Of a stretch of DNA of 64,000 nt, positions 13,794 to 25,400 are shown one piece after another. The stretch comes from Pachypanchax playfairii. Taxonomy: Eukaryota > Chordata > Actinopteri > Cyprinodontiformes > Aplocheilidae. Position 1 is the first letter of the stretch; each line of letters opens with the position of its first letter. The stretch spans positions 5,250,056 through 5,314,055 of the forward strand of contig SSNP01000017.1 of the NCBI GenBank assembly GCA_006937955.1, in the 5' to 3' direction. Position numbers and translations under genes: made by a program. The notes beneath the pieces were generated by a model. The model was not told the DNA's origin. It saw only the letters and a list, made by a program, of their open reading frames with translations, and did no database searches.

Positions 13794-14033
13794 GAATCTG
13801 GGAAGCATCCAGAAGAGCTGCTGAACCCAGCTGAATACATGAGCTACCAACGCGCCTGCAATGTTGAACACATCCCTGATTCTCAGTCTGCCCCTGCTTA
13901 TCCCCCTGTTACTTTCCTGCCTCAGCACCCGTACACTCAGCACCCATCCAACGAGCCCATGTACTCCAACACCAGCTTTCCCACCCACACCCCTCGAGCT
14001 CCTTTCACCTTCCCCAAAGAGCAATCCGTGTGA
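13794..14033 (+). CDS. Terminal coding exon B: Pro/Tyr-rich cytoplasmic tail (partial gene)
   Basis: Seen: a T-rich tract and 'ttgcag' acceptor ending at 13793, then 79 codons closed by TGA at 14031-14033. The tail begins ESGKHPEELLNPAEYMSYQ and ends KEQSV. It is rich in Pro, Tyr, His, Ser and Thr and has no hydrophobic segment, so it should be a disordered cytoplasmic region. Tyr57 sits in MYSN, which fits the YxN motif bound by Grb2-type SH2 domains; this is a motif match only. The extreme C-terminus (QSV) is not a standard class I PDZ ligand. Like exon A it enters in phase 0 and begins with a short acidic or polar xSG(K/H) sequence, so the two are plausibly mutually exclusive last exons of one receptor gene. 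I do not recognise the family. Another frame is open over part of the exon, but only this one runs on from the acceptor in the same phase as exon A and has protein-like composition. Confidence 0.62.
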   Translation, partial: ESGKHPEELLNPAEYMSYQRACNVEHIPDSQSAPAYPPVTFLPQHPYTQHPSNEPMYSNTSFPTHTPRAPFTFPKEQSV

Positions 14034-14956
14034 CATGCCACATAACTCTTTCTCAGTACTTGATAGCCCCCACAAATGTTTAATGAAATCAAAGCTTTGC
14101 TGAACAGATGTGCATCCTCCCCCCCACCGTGTCTTTGTTTACTCTAATCTTAAAACGCTCGTGGGCTCTCCTCCCTCCGTCCTCCGTGTTTTGTGTGCTG
14201 CTTGCTCCACTGAAGCTGTAAGACCTGGTCTCTTTGTGATGTTAGCATAGCTGCCACCAGACTCCTGCCTCCACCACTTTAGCCTTCACCCCCCCTCCTC
14301 CCCCTCCCCCAGGTTTTGATTGCTTTCTTACCTTTGAATATTTTCCTTCTTGCCAACCATCTAATCATGTACAGAAAATGCCACTCAAGATGTCTGCTCT
14401 TTTTTTGTTTTATTTTCTTTCTTTTTTTTTTCCCGGTTCCTACAGTGTTAGTCACTTTTCATCGGAATGTGTTTTCTTTGTTTATTTTCTGTTTGTCTCT
14501 CAATCACATGCTTGCTTAAAAGTACTATAATGTATTTGTGATCAGGTGTTTTTTAGTGAAAAAAAGCAAATGAAAATACTATTTAATCCCTAAACTAATG
14601 ATCTATTTTGATGTGGACTACCCCGTTAATTACAGTTAATGACAGGGTTGTTATGTGAAGATGTGAATTGGCAGTGTGTCAACTGGATCTTTTTCTATCG
14701 TTCACAACCACTTTGCTGTTAAGCTATTTCGGACTATTAGAAGAGAATGTTATCCTTACTAAACAAGGCAAAAATCAAAGGGCTTGAACTCCAACAGCAT
14801 CTAGAGTTTCTTCTCCTTCTCCCTGTTTTATTATCCATCCAGATCAGTATTATTTATTTAATATCTACCAGTAGTTGCCAAAGACAAACTCTTTGTCAGT
14901 TTTCTTTTTTTTCATTTGCTTTCTTGCCAGTGTTTACATTGAAGCTTTTTATGGGA

Positions 14957-14962
14957 AATAAA
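14957..14962 (+). terminator. poly(A) signal AATAAA (proximal)
   Basis: AATAAA about 925 bases after the TGA stop of exon B. Candidate proximal cleavage signal. Confidence 0.4.
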
Positions 14963-15160
14963 CAGAAAACTGTTGACTGGCAACGTGCTACACCTTCCCA
15001 GTCTAAACAATGCTTTACCATATGCTATTTTTTTCATATCCTCATATAAAAACCAGTTTTCAACACAGGTTGATGTTATTTTGCATTTATCAGGCAGGAG
15101 TTTCTCTCAATGCAGGTGTAATAAGTGAAGACAATCAAATACTTGGCTTGTCCTTTGAAA

Positions 15161-15166
15161 AATAAA
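15161..15166 (+). terminator. poly(A) signal AATAAA (middle)
   Basis: AATAAA followed within 30 bases by a T/G-rich stretch ('tgttttctttgattgt'), the normal arrangement for cleavage. The best-looking proximal site. Confidence 0.45.
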
Positions 15167-16601
15167 CGGGTCAGTTATTATGTTTTCTTTGATTGTACCT
15201 TTTTTTTTTATTTTTCAAGGACATCCCACACATTTAACATATTTAATTATTTTTAGAATATGATTTGTACTAAGAATTCCTAGAGTTTCAAATCAGTCTT
15301 ATAGACAGAACTAAAAAAGAAAAGCTTGTGACTGTATTTTTTTAAAGAATGCCTAGTTATATACAATAACACTTATTTTCAGAGTCCATGTTACAGTGTG
15401 ACTATTAATTTCAGACCATACATAAGCTAATGTGTTCAACAAGCTACTTTCAGGATAATGCCTCCCACACACAAGCCCTCCAGACACAACAAATTAGCAT
15501 AAACTGAAAGTTCACATTTTTTTGCCATGTCAGATGTTTGTTTGGTAAAACTAAAGGAAATAACTTTGTGTTTGTGCTTGATGTGAAAAAAAAAAATCCT
15601 GAAATGTTGAAAGGTATTTTAGTGTTAAATGGTGGTGGTTAATGGGATAGAGTTAAAACTTGTGAGACTTTCTCCTGTGCTCACCTTGTTGTCTTGCAAT
15701 GGCTCGATATGTGTGCTAGCATTTAGTTTAAGCAGCGGCGTCTGGTTGGAACCGCTGAAGCAGTTTCTTATTGCTGTACCTGCTGTGTAAAAAAACACTG
15801 AAACACATCTTTGTCTTTTTGTGACACAATTAATGTTAATGAGATCCCTCTTTGTCATTTTGATTTTATAACTGTTGTTGTTACTATTATTATGTGTAAG
15901 TGCTGCTACCTGCTGCAGAAGATGCTGACTCTGGCATTTACATATACTAATGTTTCTGTATTCATTTCAAACGTTGTACAATATTTGCTATGTACTTTTT
16001 CACCCTAAACATTTTAGTTTGGTGTTTTTGTAAGACTGAAACCTTCCGTTTCTTTCTTTCTTTTTTTTTATCTTTTGCATACAAACTGCAGAAGCCTACA
16101 GCACATTTCTTTCACATTGTTGCTCATTTGTGGAAGGACCGCAACAAACAATTGGCCTGTGAGATTTCTTTTCTTTTTTTGTTACCCAGATTGAAACAAT
16201 TAAACAATGTGATACTGATTAATGTGGTTTTGTTAGTTTGTTTTACATTTTCAGGTTGTGTTTGATGTAAATATTAACAATGTATGTGTGAAAAAAAACA
16301 AGTCATGCAATTTAACATTAAACTTCACAAACTACCCATGTTATGGCTTTTATTCTGTTTGTCTTGTTTCTGGAAGCATCTAAAAATACGTGTCAGATTT
16401 TGAATAGCTGTTTTTAATTTATTCATTAAATTTTGATTTACAGTTATTCCCTAAATGTTTAGTATTAGCATTTGCCAAATTCTTTATTATATTCATGTGC
16501 TTGTCTACTGACTGACTGACATACAGTAGCTGCAGTACCAGTGAATAATATGTGTTTTTTCTGTGATATTGCATTATAATACAATACTACTGTACATATT
16601 A

Positions 16602-16607
16602 AATAAA
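16602..16607 (+). terminator. poly(A) signal AATAAA (distal) with adjacent Pumilio site
   Basis: AATAAA immediately preceded by TGTACATA at 16591-16598, a canonical Pumilio recognition octamer. A candidate end of the longest transcript. Confidence 0.35.
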
Positions 16608-16620
16608 ACAAAGATCTAAC

Positions 16621-19600
16621 TCTAGTAACGATGAAGTTGACAGTCAAATGAACTGGAGGAATGTTGCAGGTCATCACAGCCTGCTGCTATTCTTCCTGAC
16701 CTTATAGATAAATGTTACTGCTGTAATCTTATGAAATATGCTATGATTCTTTAGTCTTATGCAACATGTAGCTTCTGAGTCTCATGAACAGCAGCCAGCA
16801 CCCAAACTGAAAGTACAATACTGGCTATTGCCACGTTGCCGCCCCCCCCTCCCAAGGCTAGCACTCAGAAGGTGTGACTGGGTGTGAGCCGATGCCCTCT
16901 GGGTGTTGTTTGGTGTTGCATCATGATTGCTGTGCCCATGACTTTTCAGTTAGCCGGGCTAGAGGTGACGATGAGTGACAGAGAAGAAGTTTTTGTTTGT
17001 TCTTAAAGGGACAGAAAAGCATTTGCCAACACGAGGAGTCACCTAAAATCTGGGACGACCTGTCGGAGCAAGGAAAGTTTTCTGAGACATTATTACACAA
17101 ACAAGATAACTCTTCTGTTTGAAATATTTAAGTATCAAAGTATCACAGATATGAACAGATTCGCTGTATTGTGTCAATATGCCCACATGAAACAATGTCA
17201 GAATTTGGACCAGACAAATGAAACAATGCATGGATTAAAGTCCTGATAACAATAAATCATAATAAAAATAACTTCATCTAAACTTGTTTTCAATATTTTT
17301 AGATTGACTCTGTCTCAAGACTCAGTTATTTTCTTTTGTAAATTACATTTAATAAAGTTCTTATTAACCTACTTTTGTCATGGACACATATAGTCACTAA
17401 TTAAACTCCTCAGTGGGAATTTGTTGGACTTCTGCCAAACTTTAAACTGCATGATGTGTCTTCATTGTAAATGTGATAAACCAAACACACTTTTAAAAAA
17501 CAACCTGAATGTAAACATAGATTCATTCTCGGAGGTTATTCATGTAACCTTAGTTTTAGTAAAAATATACATGCCTAAAGATGTTTCACGCTGCAGAACA
17601 AATAAAGAAGCTTCATTTGACTGATTAAGTAGACACTTTGTAAGGTTGGTGATTAGAAGATGTTCATTTAGAAGATAAAACCGTTAAGACAACAAGCTCT
17701 TTACTATTTGAAAAAAATCACGTTCTTCATTTAATAAAAGTGTATTTTACTGTAAAACTACAATTAGAACATTATGTGTTAGTATTCAGTTTTTATACTG
17801 AAAGTGTGAAGCAGAAACAATCAAAATATCAACAAAAGATAAACCAATAAATACAATAAAAGCAATCTGATTAATTTAAATACATTACAACGATACATTA
17901 TCTGTTTTATACCATGTAACAAATTATTCTCTACTTATTAGAATGTGTTGTTAGATTTCATTTGTGTTAATTTTACAAAAAATAGACAAAGCTCCATATT
18001 AATATTTTCGCCTTTGCATCTTCCTCATCAAAATAAAATCCACATTGTGAGAAATCTGCACCTACTTTGTCGATTTTTAGAAAATATAATTACATTTCAA
18101 AATGTGCCCACTCCTAAAGGTGTGCAATAATTGGATTTGAAAAAGAAACAGTAAAAGTTACAGATTTATTAGAAGGTGAAAATTTAGAATTACATCAAAA
18201 CATGTCACAATTTCCTTTAATATAAGTTCTTGATAAAAATTTTTGCACTTGTGGATCTGTACAGTGAAGCAGAATATTATAGGGTGTTCCTTATTATTGA
18301 AGGACAGGTTAATTCAAGTGCTTTCTACTCATGGATGAAAGAATCACTGGAGAACTCATCCAGAAAAGCCCAGTTGATTGAATTGGGTGAAGACGGGTGG
18401 AACAAATCCTGCTTTGCTTTTACTTAAGATGTTGCACAGCTTCTCTAATTATTTGCCTTAATTAGCTTTGTTTACCAGACATCTTAATAGCAATGATTTC
18501 ATTGAACCTCTGCAGTTTGATGACCAAAGAGTTTTCTAGATCAAAGTATTACGTTCCACCACTCTGTATTTTTTTATCTTTGCTTCATTCTCCCCGGTGG
18601 CTTTAGGAGCAGGTAGCATAGATGAAATGCTGTATCAAAAGTAATAAATGGACTCAGTAGTGTGTACAGTAACATTATATCCTGCAATCTTGTACAATAA
18701 TATCACAACTACCCTCAGCACTTTTATCACCTCTGTGGCCCATTACCACGAGTTGTGTTCACAAAAACACACAAAAAGAGCACAAACTTCATTTACTGCC
18801 AAAAACTGATCCAGCGAAAAGCTTGAAACTCTGAATAGGTCTTTAAACTGAATCAAACCAGCTTCTCTCAGGGGACTTGTGTTTGTTCTGCTTCATAACC
18901 ATCACCACTTACCTCCAAATCAGGATATTTTTTGATCTTTAAAGATGTGTGTGTCGCCAAAGTGGAGCTACTGTTTGACTTTTAATTGTTGTTGATGGGT
19001 CATTTCAGAGAATTTCGCTTTTATTTAAATCTTTTGTTTAAAATCTGATATTTTAGAGAAACCAGGTTTGTCATCAGGGTCACAGAAGAAGTGCTAATTA
19101 AAAAAAAAAAAGTAACTTATTGTAAAATGAGAGAACAAAATATTTTAGAGTTTCCTGCAGCCGTTGTAAAGTTTTTATACTAAAATCAAAATGTAATTGG
19201 TGTATATTTTGAACTTTCACCTCATTATTATAAGATATAACTACTTCACTCACTTACTGAAGCATCATATGGCAAATGCCACATGAGGTTTGATGTTTTG
19301 AAAAATTGTGGGTCAGAAAAAAAACACAATAATATTTCCAAACATTATATAACACATACAGCAACTATCCAGTCAAAAAAAGATACAGTTTACAATAAAA
19401 CCCTCCTTAAAAAGGATTTAAAAAAGATTTAAAGGTATGATTAATAATTTAGTTCTAAACTAAATTATTAACAAACACAAATAAAGAGTTATGACTAGAG
19501 GTTTGGAATGACATTATTTTTTTCTGGTTGCTCAGCTGTTTGCCATTTTTTAAATACTTTTTAATGAAAAAAATTCTGGGAGAAGTTTTGTCTTAATAAT

Positions 19601-21030
19601 TTAGCTGAACAATTTTTAGGTAGAATGAGAAGTTACTTTTTCTTTACTGTGAACTTGAATGCTTTTATTTTGGTTTAGAAAGTGTTTACAGCTTTATGAA
19701 AATCTTGGGGATCTCTGTATACTGGACGCTGTGGGTTCTATTCTGTACTATGGAAGTTGACAGAGGGGCTGATTGTCCATCTTTACATTCAGCAGATAAA
19801 ACAGGTCATGAGAGACCCAGTTTGTGTCTGTATCTGTTTGATTTATTCTGTGTTTTTGAGCCTTTATCTGGTTAGATTTTGGCCACAGTGAAATTGGTGC
19901 TCATTTTCAGTTTTTCTGTGAACTCAGGCAGCCAAAATGTGTCACCACGTTGACAGTTTTGGTCTAATTGGTTTAAACTGTTGATCATTTTATCTATTCA
20001 TGAGGCCTGGACACTGTAGGCTCATTGTGTTGTGTTGCAAAACAGAATTAGACAAAGTTCACAATGTTTTTTTTGTTATTTTCTTCCAATATGCAACTGG
20101 TAACAAGCTCCCTGGTTTACACAGAACATGGTTTAACAGCTAGTAAAGCTATAGGCTCCCCAATGCCTCAAATCTGCAATCTATCTGAGACCAATTACGC
20201 TGCCAGACTCACGGCATCAAGTGCATATACGAGCTTTGAAGAGAGTCACACACAAAATCAAAGACAGAAGTTACCAGGATCATATCAAAGAGACTTAAAA
20301 CTATTTGTCCTTTTCCATTTTGTTGGAATAACCAGAGAAAAGCATCTATTGTGACAAGTGTTTAGTAAATGCACAAACAATTATGTCTCACTGCAGTCTT
20401 CAATAAGTTCCACAAGCAATTTCCTTTCAAGGCTCAACCTTTTAGAGGAGCGTATTACATGCATCTGTTTTGCTCTGCACCTATATGTGTGTGTGTCTCC
20501 TCTGCACGCTCGGACTATTTATGCATCATAAAGCAGGTTTTTACTTTCACTGAAAACTGCAGCAGTCAGAGTCAATTCAGCTGGTGTGAATACAGGGGAC
20601 ATGGACAGGTAGTGGAATCAGTGGCTCAGATGGGCATTACAGTCATTTTTTCTCATCACTGCCCTGCCATATTTTAGTATTATGTTAAGCTCATTGGGAT
20701 GCATAGAAAAGAAAGGGGGGGACTGAAATGAAACTGACTGATTTCCTGCCTTGCACAAATGGAAACAAATTCTATGTGACACTCCTCAGCAAATGGAAAT
20801 GAGCCCCTTCCACATGGTGGGTACAGCCAATAAATCCAACTCCATGAACTATACATCATGCATAGTCTCTGTAGGAAAGTATGTTTCCTCTTCCCAAATA
20901 CATCTTCTCTATTGGGTCCTATCATTTGAAAATTACTCACTATGCTTTGGAATATCTCAATTGGAACATATACTATATTAAATTAAATGTCCATACCTGA
21001 AGAAAGATGCTGGTATGAGTCTGGTTTGGG
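16621..21030. other. non-coding sequence, start of gene-poor region
   Basis: No exon or RNA gene supported. A C run lies at about 16842-16850. A perfect 14-bp A+T-rich inverted repeat is at 19441-19471. A TAATTA-rich stretch near 18430-18545 is a candidate regulatory element (see findings). The remainder shows nothing I recognise. Confidence 0.5.
19441..19471. repeat. perfect A+T-rich hairpin, 14-bp stem
   Basis: TTAATAATTTAGTT and AACTAAATTATTAA are perfect reverse complements separated by CTA. The stem is weak thermodynamically because it is nearly all A/T. It may be the core of a small inverted-repeat element or chance in A+T-rich DNA. Confidence 0.85.
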
Positions 21031-21430
21031 TCACTCCTCTAATCTCCAGTGATGGGTAGTCTGAGTGTTTCAGCATATCAAGCCCATTTGGACAACGCTT
21101 CCTAAATTGTGGCAACATTTTGAGGAGGGTCTTTCTCTATTCCAGCATGACTGTGCTCCAGTTCACAGAGGGTTTGATGAGTTTGGTGTGAAAGGATTTG
21201 ACTAGGCCTGCACAGAGCACTGATCTCAACCCCACTGAGTAACTGTTGGATGAACTGGAATGGAGATTACAAGCCAGACCATCTCATCTTATATCAATCA
21301 CTGACTGAACTGAGTCAAATTCCCACTAAAACACTCCAAAACCTCAAAGAAAATAAGGATATACAATGTACTGGACAATGAAAGTCCCATGCACCAACTT
21401 AGAGAGTATCACAAATTTTTTAAATAGCAA
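21030..21430 (+). pseudogene. Tc1/mariner transposase remnant
   Basis: A broken piece of a Tc1-type DDE transposase, the enzyme that cuts and pastes its element at TA sites. At 21140 the frame reads FQHDCAPVHR, the motif around the second catalytic Asp. From 21207, in a different frame, it reads PAQSTDLNPTE, then a stop, then LLDELEWRLQARPSH, the familiar end motif with the catalytic Glu (PAQSPDLNPIE in intact relatives). The frame change and in-frame stop show it is dead. The N-terminal DNA-binding part and first Asp were not found, nor were terminal inverted repeats, so boundaries are approximate. It is non-functional and independent of the receptor gene. Confidence 0.85.
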
Positions 21431-21754
21431 CTGCACATATTTAATTTACAACATTATACTATCCCAACTCTGATAAACAAGTGGAATATGAAAAATGACA
21501 TAATACTATAAGCATATGCACTGATAATTCAACAGAAATTCATCAAAGGTGCAAGATACAAACTCAGAAAGCTGCAGGTTGGTCCATAAGAGCTGCAAAA
21601 AACAGATAAATTCCGCTGCAAATCAGAAAACACTCACCAGCTAATTTTTATTTGACGTATCTCTTTGGGAACATTGTTTTTGTAATGCTAATATTTAAAA
21701 TTAAGTCTGTATTTCACATTTAACCGTGAAATGACTTGCCTTTTATTATTCATG

Positions 21755-22105
21755 TTAAGGCTGCATGGTGGTGCAGATGGTAGCACTGTTGCTTTGCAGC
21801 AAGAAGGTTTTGGGTTCAAACCAGGCTTGACCTTTCTGCATGAAGTTTTCATGTTCACGTACACGTGTGGGTTTTCTCCTGGAACTCCGGTTTCCTCCCA
21901 CAGACTAAAAATATGTATGAGGTTATTTGGCAACTCTAAATTGTCCTTGGGTGTGAGTGCTTGTCTGTCTGCATATGGTCCTGTGATGGACTGGCGACCT
22001 CTCCAGGGTGTCCCCCACCTCTCGTCCAATGACTGCTGAGATAGGCACCAGCGCCCTGCGACCCTGAAGAGAAATAAACAGAAATAGATGCTGACTGACT
22101 GACTA
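21755..22105 (+). repeat. nearly complete copy of a common teleost dispersed repeat
   Basis: Begins 'ggctgcatggtggtgcagatgg', with tRNA-like head phrases 'gcactgttgctttgcagc' and 'gggttcaaacc' (B-box-like), then 'ggtttcctcccacagac', 'gatggactggcgacctctcc', 'gataggcaccagc' and 'gcgaccctgaa', ending near a GACT run. I recognise this order from many fish genomes. The RNA polymerase III-like head suggests a SINE-type origin, which is inference. Short open frames on both strands inside it are not genes. Other pieces of this family lie at 6555, 50265, 56560, 58085 and 58640. Confidence 0.8.
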
Positions 22106-22169
22106 GTCCACTTATAGCTTTCAGCTTATGTTCATACATCATTGAAGTTTCTTATTATCACACCTGCAG

Positions 22170-22400
22170 AGCTGGTTTAACCTTCTGTGTTTATGAACAG
22201 ATGTCCAGATTGTCTTTGTTCAGTGTTGAACGTTCCCTGTAGTTCTGGTTTTTATGGTAATTTAAATCTTTGGATTTCAGTTTGAACTGTTGTATTCCCT
22301 GCACTGCAGAGCATATTCATTTTTTCCTGTTAAATTATTAAAGTTTATTTTTGCATCTCGCTACCTACAATACTGTGTGTCTCATCTGAGTCATTACAGT
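22170..22400 (+). repeat. T-rich dispersed repeat, 3' part
   Basis: T-rich sequence with 'agttctggtttttatgg', then 'ttattaaagtttatttttgc' and a tail 'tgtgtgtctcatctgagtcattacag'. The TTAAAG-like motif followed by a G/C-richer tail resembles the copy at 48110-48560. It directly follows the 21755-22105 repeat. Class unknown, edges approximate. Confidence 0.35.
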
Positions 22401-25400
22401 GTGAAACAACAAATAAAGGAACAAAATGCAGAAGACTGTAATTTTATCAGGTCCTTTTCCAGCTGTTTCATGCCCGTGAGATTAATAACCTGTTTGTCTC
22501 TCTCTTTTTTTCCCATTATTGGTATTTAATTACTTTAAGACCTGCATTTCAACACAAATTTTAATTGTTACTAATAAACAATATTTTCTGAATTGCTTCT
22601 GCTAATGAGCTGATTACTGCTCAAATGGAGACAGAAACAAAAGAGATGGAAGAGAACATTCACTGATATGAATCTTTACACGCACATATTACAATTAAAC
22701 TGATACGATGTCATAACTTGGCCATTAGGATACAATTCTTGTTGCTGAAGATGTTTTGAATTCTACAGTGAGGCCTCTGATTTCAACTTATTCTCTTGTG
22801 GAAATAATGATATTTTATCTGTATAAACAAGCTTCAGACACCAATCAGTCATTTATGGTGAACTGTGCTGCTAACTAGATCTTTACATGTTCGTCTGTAA
22901 GTACAGGAACAAATGTGAACCAGAGCAAGCTGTCTTGTGTGTGGAACCAAATAAACTTGATTCTGATTTACAGAATTTTAAGGAATTAATGACCAACAGA
23001 TCTTTGATGTTTATTTTCTAACAATTCCTTAAACTCTATAAAGCAAAATTACACGTACTGAACATTGTTATGAGGGAACAACAAAAAATAATAGTTATTA
23101 TTTATTAAATTATCAAAAATAATAAACTTTTTGGCACTTTTGTTGCACCTTTTAAAATCTTTGCAGGATAAGAAAAAGTTGACACTCCATCCTTGGGTTA
23201 GAATTTCAATGAGTATTTTTTCTTCTTCTGTGTTTAAGTGTGCAGACTTTTTGGGCGTGCTCTAATTTAATTTCTTGTATTTTCCCTGTAACAGTACAGC
23301 ACCACATACAGGCCTGGCTGAGGTACTACAGCATTTTAGGTTGTTTTCAGGAATTTTATGTGGCATTTCTAGTAATGCTGTTGTGTTTTGAAACAATGTT
23401 TTAGAAACAACAAATACATAATTTTGGAAAGCTGTTTCCATGTGTGAGCTCATAGAATGGCTTAATTGCATTTTGCTTCCAGCTTGTTTCATCTTAAACT
23501 AACCTGAAAACTGCCAATCAGGGTCAGGGCTGCAGACAAGAGAGTGGCAGGAAATGACACTTCCATAAATTTTGGATCATATATCCATCTCCACTGGGCT
23601 TTTCTCTGACAGGAGCGGGCAGAAAAAAACTGCTTTAACAAAAAATGCCACAGAAACTAATTTATACGAGATCAAAAGCATGAAAAGTCCTTCTGTGGAG
23701 CGATGATAAGCCTTCAAGGCCTCTGCCAGAGCCCCAGGACTGCACTCAGGTCTGAACTGTACGGACACCGTCTCCAACCACCTGTGTCCATCATTGTCCA
23801 AGAGACAAATTGCGGGGATGCTTTAACAGGGATGCCAGAGCAGCTGATAAATGAAGAGCAGCGCCGAGGAGGCGGATAAACAAAACACAGTCAGAGATAA
23901 GGGAATCGGGAGGGTGATGCATGCTATCGTGTAAAAGTAATTTTCATACATTACTCTTCAAAAGGGCTAAGCTGTGTGTGCGTGTGCGCGCGTGTGTGTG
24001 TGCTTAAAGCAGGCAATATAGAAGGATTTTACCATAATTCCTCAAGCAAAAGATATTTTACTATATCTCTTATCAATGTAACTGACCTTTGACCTTTTTT
24101 GTATCTACTTACTGACTGTTAAGAGTTCAAGACATTTTATTCTTTATTCCTCCTTTCATTACAAGTTCCACTTCCCATAGACATAGAACATTTAGACTCT
24201 GCATGTCACTGTCATTACCCCATATATCAGGGATTTACAGAGCATTTACAAAATGGTGAGAATAGTGAAAATGGGGAAATATTTTTGTAGTTGTTTTATT
24301 AAACTGAGAAATATTTTGGGCTTTTGTACTGTAAGTCACTTTGTATATGTTCTGTTAGATTTATTTATCTTTTCTTTTTGTTGCTGATCTGCAGAATTTG
24401 CATCATTAAAACGTTTGACTGAAACAACTCGTAGAAGGTTTGGACCAAATTTTTTAAACGTCCTCCTGTGGCTTTTTTCTGATGTAGTGGGTTAGTGAAG
24501 GACTTTCATGTAGCAGAAAATGACAGTGTCAGTAGGGAGTCTGTATGAAGAAATAAATGTCAAAATATGAGGATATTTGATATATATATATACAGTATAT
24601 GTTTAATCTTCAATTCTGTCCATTTTAGCCAGACCAACTACTGGCTTTCAGCCTCTACAGGAAAAAGAAGAAGAAAGGCTGAACACCACATAGATCAAAT
24701 AAAATTTCTCCATGAATCTGTCTGTTTCTGTGTGGCTCGTTTTTTTTTTTTTTATTCGTTCTTTCTTTGGGTATTCTGAAGCCCAGACTGAGCTGTCCTG
24801 TCTAAACTCTGCAGGAGCGCAAACTCCAGATGCCAGTTTCACAAAACGCTTTCATCAGACCTAAACTAGTATGGTTTCATTTGAAGGTAACAAAAATCTA
24901 TTAAAAACATGTAAAAAATGCAACATTCATGCCACTGTTTAATATCTAATGGCTGAGTATGTGTAATAAATTGTATTCCAGCAAACTAATGAGACAGCAA
25001 CAGACAGGGTGAGTCTTGATCAAGATATTTAACACAGCTGATTTCACAACCGTTCCTTCAAACAGGCTCAGTGAGAAAATAAAGACGTAAGACATTTCTA
25101 CTGTTAAAGATAAAAACAACGCAGCATGTGACCTGGATGTAAACCTGCCATGAAATACATTTTTAAAAAAGGGAGAGAATTTGCATGTAAATGAGCTTTT
25201 TTTTTCCAACTCTGAAAGCTGCCACCACATTTCAATTAACTGATCTAACACCTAGTGACAAAGTGCACATGAAAAGGAGGACAGTGTCATTAGAAATAAT
25301 AAAAGTAACATTAACAGACCATGGATAGTTATTATTACTGAAATCGTGTCACAAAGTAATTATTTCTTTGCCTTATTTATTTAATTAATGACAGTAACAT

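Larger units (their letters stand above)
14034..16620 (+). other. probable long 3' UTR of terminal exon B
   Basis: No further coding sequence in phase. The UTR starts C-rich, with runs of C and CCT at about 14118-14126 and 14288-14312, then becomes T-rich. Polyadenylation hexamers are at 14957-14962 (AATAAA), 15161-15166 (AATAAA), 16317-16322 (ATTAAA) and 16602-16607 (AATAAA). Two Pumilio-type octamers occur near the end, TGTAAATA at 16266-16273 and TGTACATA at 16591-16598, the second just upstream of the last signal. This suggests alternative cleavage and a long, post-transcriptionally regulated UTR. The true end is not determinable here. Confidence 0.5.

Noticed and set aside
13770..14103. 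Minus-strand 101-codon and plus-strand 80-codon frames over exon B
   Set aside because: Shadows of exon B; they do not fit the acceptor phase shared with exon A and are low-complexity.
17004..18221. TTAAAGGGA at 17004 and inverted TTAAAGGAA at 18213-18221 as a fourth TTAA element
   Set aside because: Similarity stops after about nine bases, so no real terminal inverted repeat.
21688..22142. Overlapping frames of about 70-113 codons on both strands
   Set aside because: All lie within the dispersed repeat at 21755-22105.
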